A stretch of DNA of 6,482 nt, taken from NCBI GenBank assembly GCA_014379915.1, contig JACMKV010000315.1, positions 1 through 6,482 on the forward strand, in the 5' to 3' direction. Below, in pieces: positions 5,859 to 6,482 of the stretch. This DNA is from Burkholderiales bacterium. Its GTDB lineage: Bacteria; Pseudomonadota; Gammaproteobacteria; Burkholderiales; JACMKV01. The position numbers and the translations under genes were made by a program. Below the pieces are notes generated by a model. That model was not told the DNA's origin, ran no database searches, and saw only the letters and a program-made list of their open reading frames with translations. How positions within the stretch are numbered: the stretch's first letter is position 1; every line of letters begins with the position of its first letter.

Positions 5859-6161
5859 GGCGCTGCACATGCCCGGAATGCGGCCACACCGATGCCGAGA
5901 TCCGCACCGACAAAAACGATCACGCCTATCGCTGTTATGCGCAGTACTTCACCAGGGGCGAACCGGCGCGCGAACGCCGCTTGCGCGCCCCTGGCCGTCG
6001 CTGTCGATCGCCGCGCCGCGCCTTCCGTAACGGTTACAGAACAGGTAGCAGTACCAGTACAGCGCGCCGAACCAGCGCCCCGAACCGCAACCGTAACGCC
6101 GCCGGCGCCGCCGGCGATCGCCGCGGCCCGCCGCGCCATCGGCCTGTTGCTGGACGCCTGA
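5858..6161 (+). pseudogene. Broken zinc-ribbon small protein with Ala/Pro/Val-rich tail
   Basis: The frame from 5858 reads GRCTCPECGHTDAEIRTDKN, a CPxC zinc knuckle, then YRCYAQYFTRGEPARE (5927-5974). The second knuckle keeps a single Cys (5933); in zinc ribbons a CxxC pair is expected, so three residues seem lost. No start codon is present: GGG stands at 5858, one base from GTG, and TAA at 5846-5848 closes the frame upstream. Around the CCCC run 5988-5991 the protein-like frame shifts; with one C removed it continues through RALAVAVDRRAAPSVTV and PPAPPAIAAARRAIGLLLDA to TGA6159-6161, about 100 residues in all. Small zinc-ribbon proteins of this look are common in prophages, so I infer a phage origin. 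The unshifted frame stays open but gives an Arg-rich, implausible sequence. It ends 2 nt before the next start. Missing start, missing knuckle and frameshift argue for a pseudogene. Confidence 0.5.
6111..6124. repeat. CCGGCGATCGCCGC repeat, copy 1
   Basis: This 14-mer contains the 12-bp perfect palindrome CGGCGATCGCCG (6112-6123) and occurs again at 6278-6291. Both copies encode PAIAA in the protein-like frames of the two small genes. It may be no more than GC-rich Ala/Pro codon use. Confidence 0.6.
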
Positions 6162-6163
6162 CC

Positions 6164-6422
6164 ATGACCGAACAGAACCTGAACGGCGCCGTTGCGGAGG
6201 CCTCCGCCACGACCGACGAATCCCTGGCATTCGCAGCGCTCGCCGGCAAGTGCGACGAGCTCGACGGCCTGGCCGATCCGGCGATCGCCGCCGCCGCGGC
6301 GCCGATCGAACCACGGCTGCCGCCTGAACTCGTGGCCCGAAATCAAAATGGCGATCGGCGTCGCCAAGCCCGTGCTCGAGCTTATCTCGCTGTCTGTACA
6401 TGCATATGGGGTATCCCTTTAG
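6164..6422 (+). pseudogene. Frameshifted small acidic Ala-rich protein, unknown (possibly phage-derived)
   Basis: ATG6164 starts 2 nt after the preceding stop. The product reads MTEQNLNGAVAEASATTDES, LAFAALAGKCDELDGLADP (residues 21-39), an Ala run and PRLPPELVA up to base 6337, then turns Arg-rich. Removing one C from the run at 6336-6338 restores AEIKMAIGVAKPVLELIS and reaches TAG6420-6422, about 85 residues. The bridged sequence, with an acidic Ala-rich head and a hydrophobic helical end, is more protein-like than the open frame, which otherwise runs past the window edge without a stop. The last ten residues (SVHAYGVSL region) fall where base composition drops, so the native C-terminus may be lost to a junction near 6390. 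It resembles small accessory prophage genes in size and packing; I cannot name a family. No clear ribosome binding site is seen. Confidence 0.45.
6278..6291. repeat. CCGGCGATCGCCGC repeat, copy 2
   Basis: Exact second copy of the 14-mer at 6111-6124, 167 bp away, with the same 12-bp palindrome (6279-6290). It extends into a GCC/GCG alanine run. Confidence 0.6.
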
Positions 6423-6482
6423 CTCCACGGGCGTTCAATTTCCGGATGTTTCTAAGGCGCCTACGATTTTCCCGTATGTCAC
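6395..6482. other. Unassigned right end of the window, composition change
   Basis: From about 6395 the sequence loses the high-GC, alanine-codon look of 5900-6390. It holds ATGCAT and CATATG palindromes (about 6400-6408), AGGCGCCT (6455-6462), and two similar stretches, ATTTCCGGATGT (6438-6449) and ATTTTCCCGTATGT (6466-6479), 28 bp apart. No reading frame looks like a protein here. It could be the edge of a mobile element or plain intergenic DNA; the window ends too soon to say. Confidence 0.3.

Noticed and set aside
5593..5913. A 106-codon minus-strand frame over the spacer
   Set aside because: No motif, low-complexity hydrophobic and basic mixture, crosses inverted repeats and opposes the zinc-ribbon sequence.
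5892..6161. ATG5892 frame as an independent 89-residue gene
   Set aside because: Its first third overlaps the recognisable zinc-ribbon coding in another frame and is not protein-like; only its later part looks real, which a one-base slip joins to the zinc ribbon.
5855..6367. A 170-codon open frame on the minus strand
   Set aside because: Gly/Arg/Ala-rich translation without any motif, antisense to the zinc-ribbon and small acidic frames; expected in GC-rich DNA.
5849..6482. A single frame open for 634 nt, from 5849 to the window end, as one fused protein
   Set aside because: The middle (about 5990-6160) is Arg-rich and implausible there, while another frame gives a typical Ala/Pro/Val tail with a stop directly before ATG6164.

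Overview
The window looks like part of a betaproteobacterial chromosome. The gene order fabF-pabC-mltG-tmk-holB-pilZ-tatD is the conserved fatty-acid/folate/cell-wall/replication cluster of Beta- and Gammaproteobacteria. A pilZ gene between holB and tatD, and GC-rich coding sequence with GTG and TTG starts, fit a betaproteobacterium. I cannot name the genus from the sequence.

Bases 1-5576 hold one compact plus-strand run. It contains the C-terminal 78 residues of FabF (the gene begins upstream of the window), PabC (aminodeoxychorismate lyase), MltG (endolytic murein transglycosylase), Tmk (thymidylate kinase), HolB (DNA polymerase III delta'), a type IV pilus PilZ, a TatD-family metal-dependent hydrolase, and an exported ankyrin-repeat protein. 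Most joints overlap: 14 nt pabC/mltG, 4 nt mltG/tmk, 14 nt tmk/holB, 8 nt holB/pilZ and 4 nt tatD/ankyrin. This suggests co-transcription and translational coupling. Only fabF/pabC (54 nt) and pilZ/tatD (88 nt) have real gaps. The fabF/pabC joint carries three tandem 16-bp repeats. The cluster joins lipid, folate, dTTP, peptidoglycan and replisome functions, all tied to growth and division. A sigma70-like promoter inside holB could give pilZ and tatD separate expression.

Bases 5577-6482 differ. There is no intact recognisable gene. First comes AT-richer sequence with several inverted repeats (5600-5632, 5689-5705, 5754-5772). Then come three tightly packed small reading frames on the plus strand: a possible 47-residue ORF lacking ATG (5715-5858), a broken zinc-ribbon gene with an Ala/Pro/Val-rich tail (5858-6161), and an acidic, Ala-rich small gene (6164-6422). 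The last two each become continuous if one C is removed from a C run. This looks like a small prophage or other mobile-element gene cassette that is decaying, or whose sequence carries two indel errors. After about 6395 the base composition drops and nothing is recognised up to the window end.

I see no tRNA, rRNA, CRISPR array, transposase or complete mobile element. The novel part, if any, is the small cassette at the right end; the rest is well-known housekeeping.
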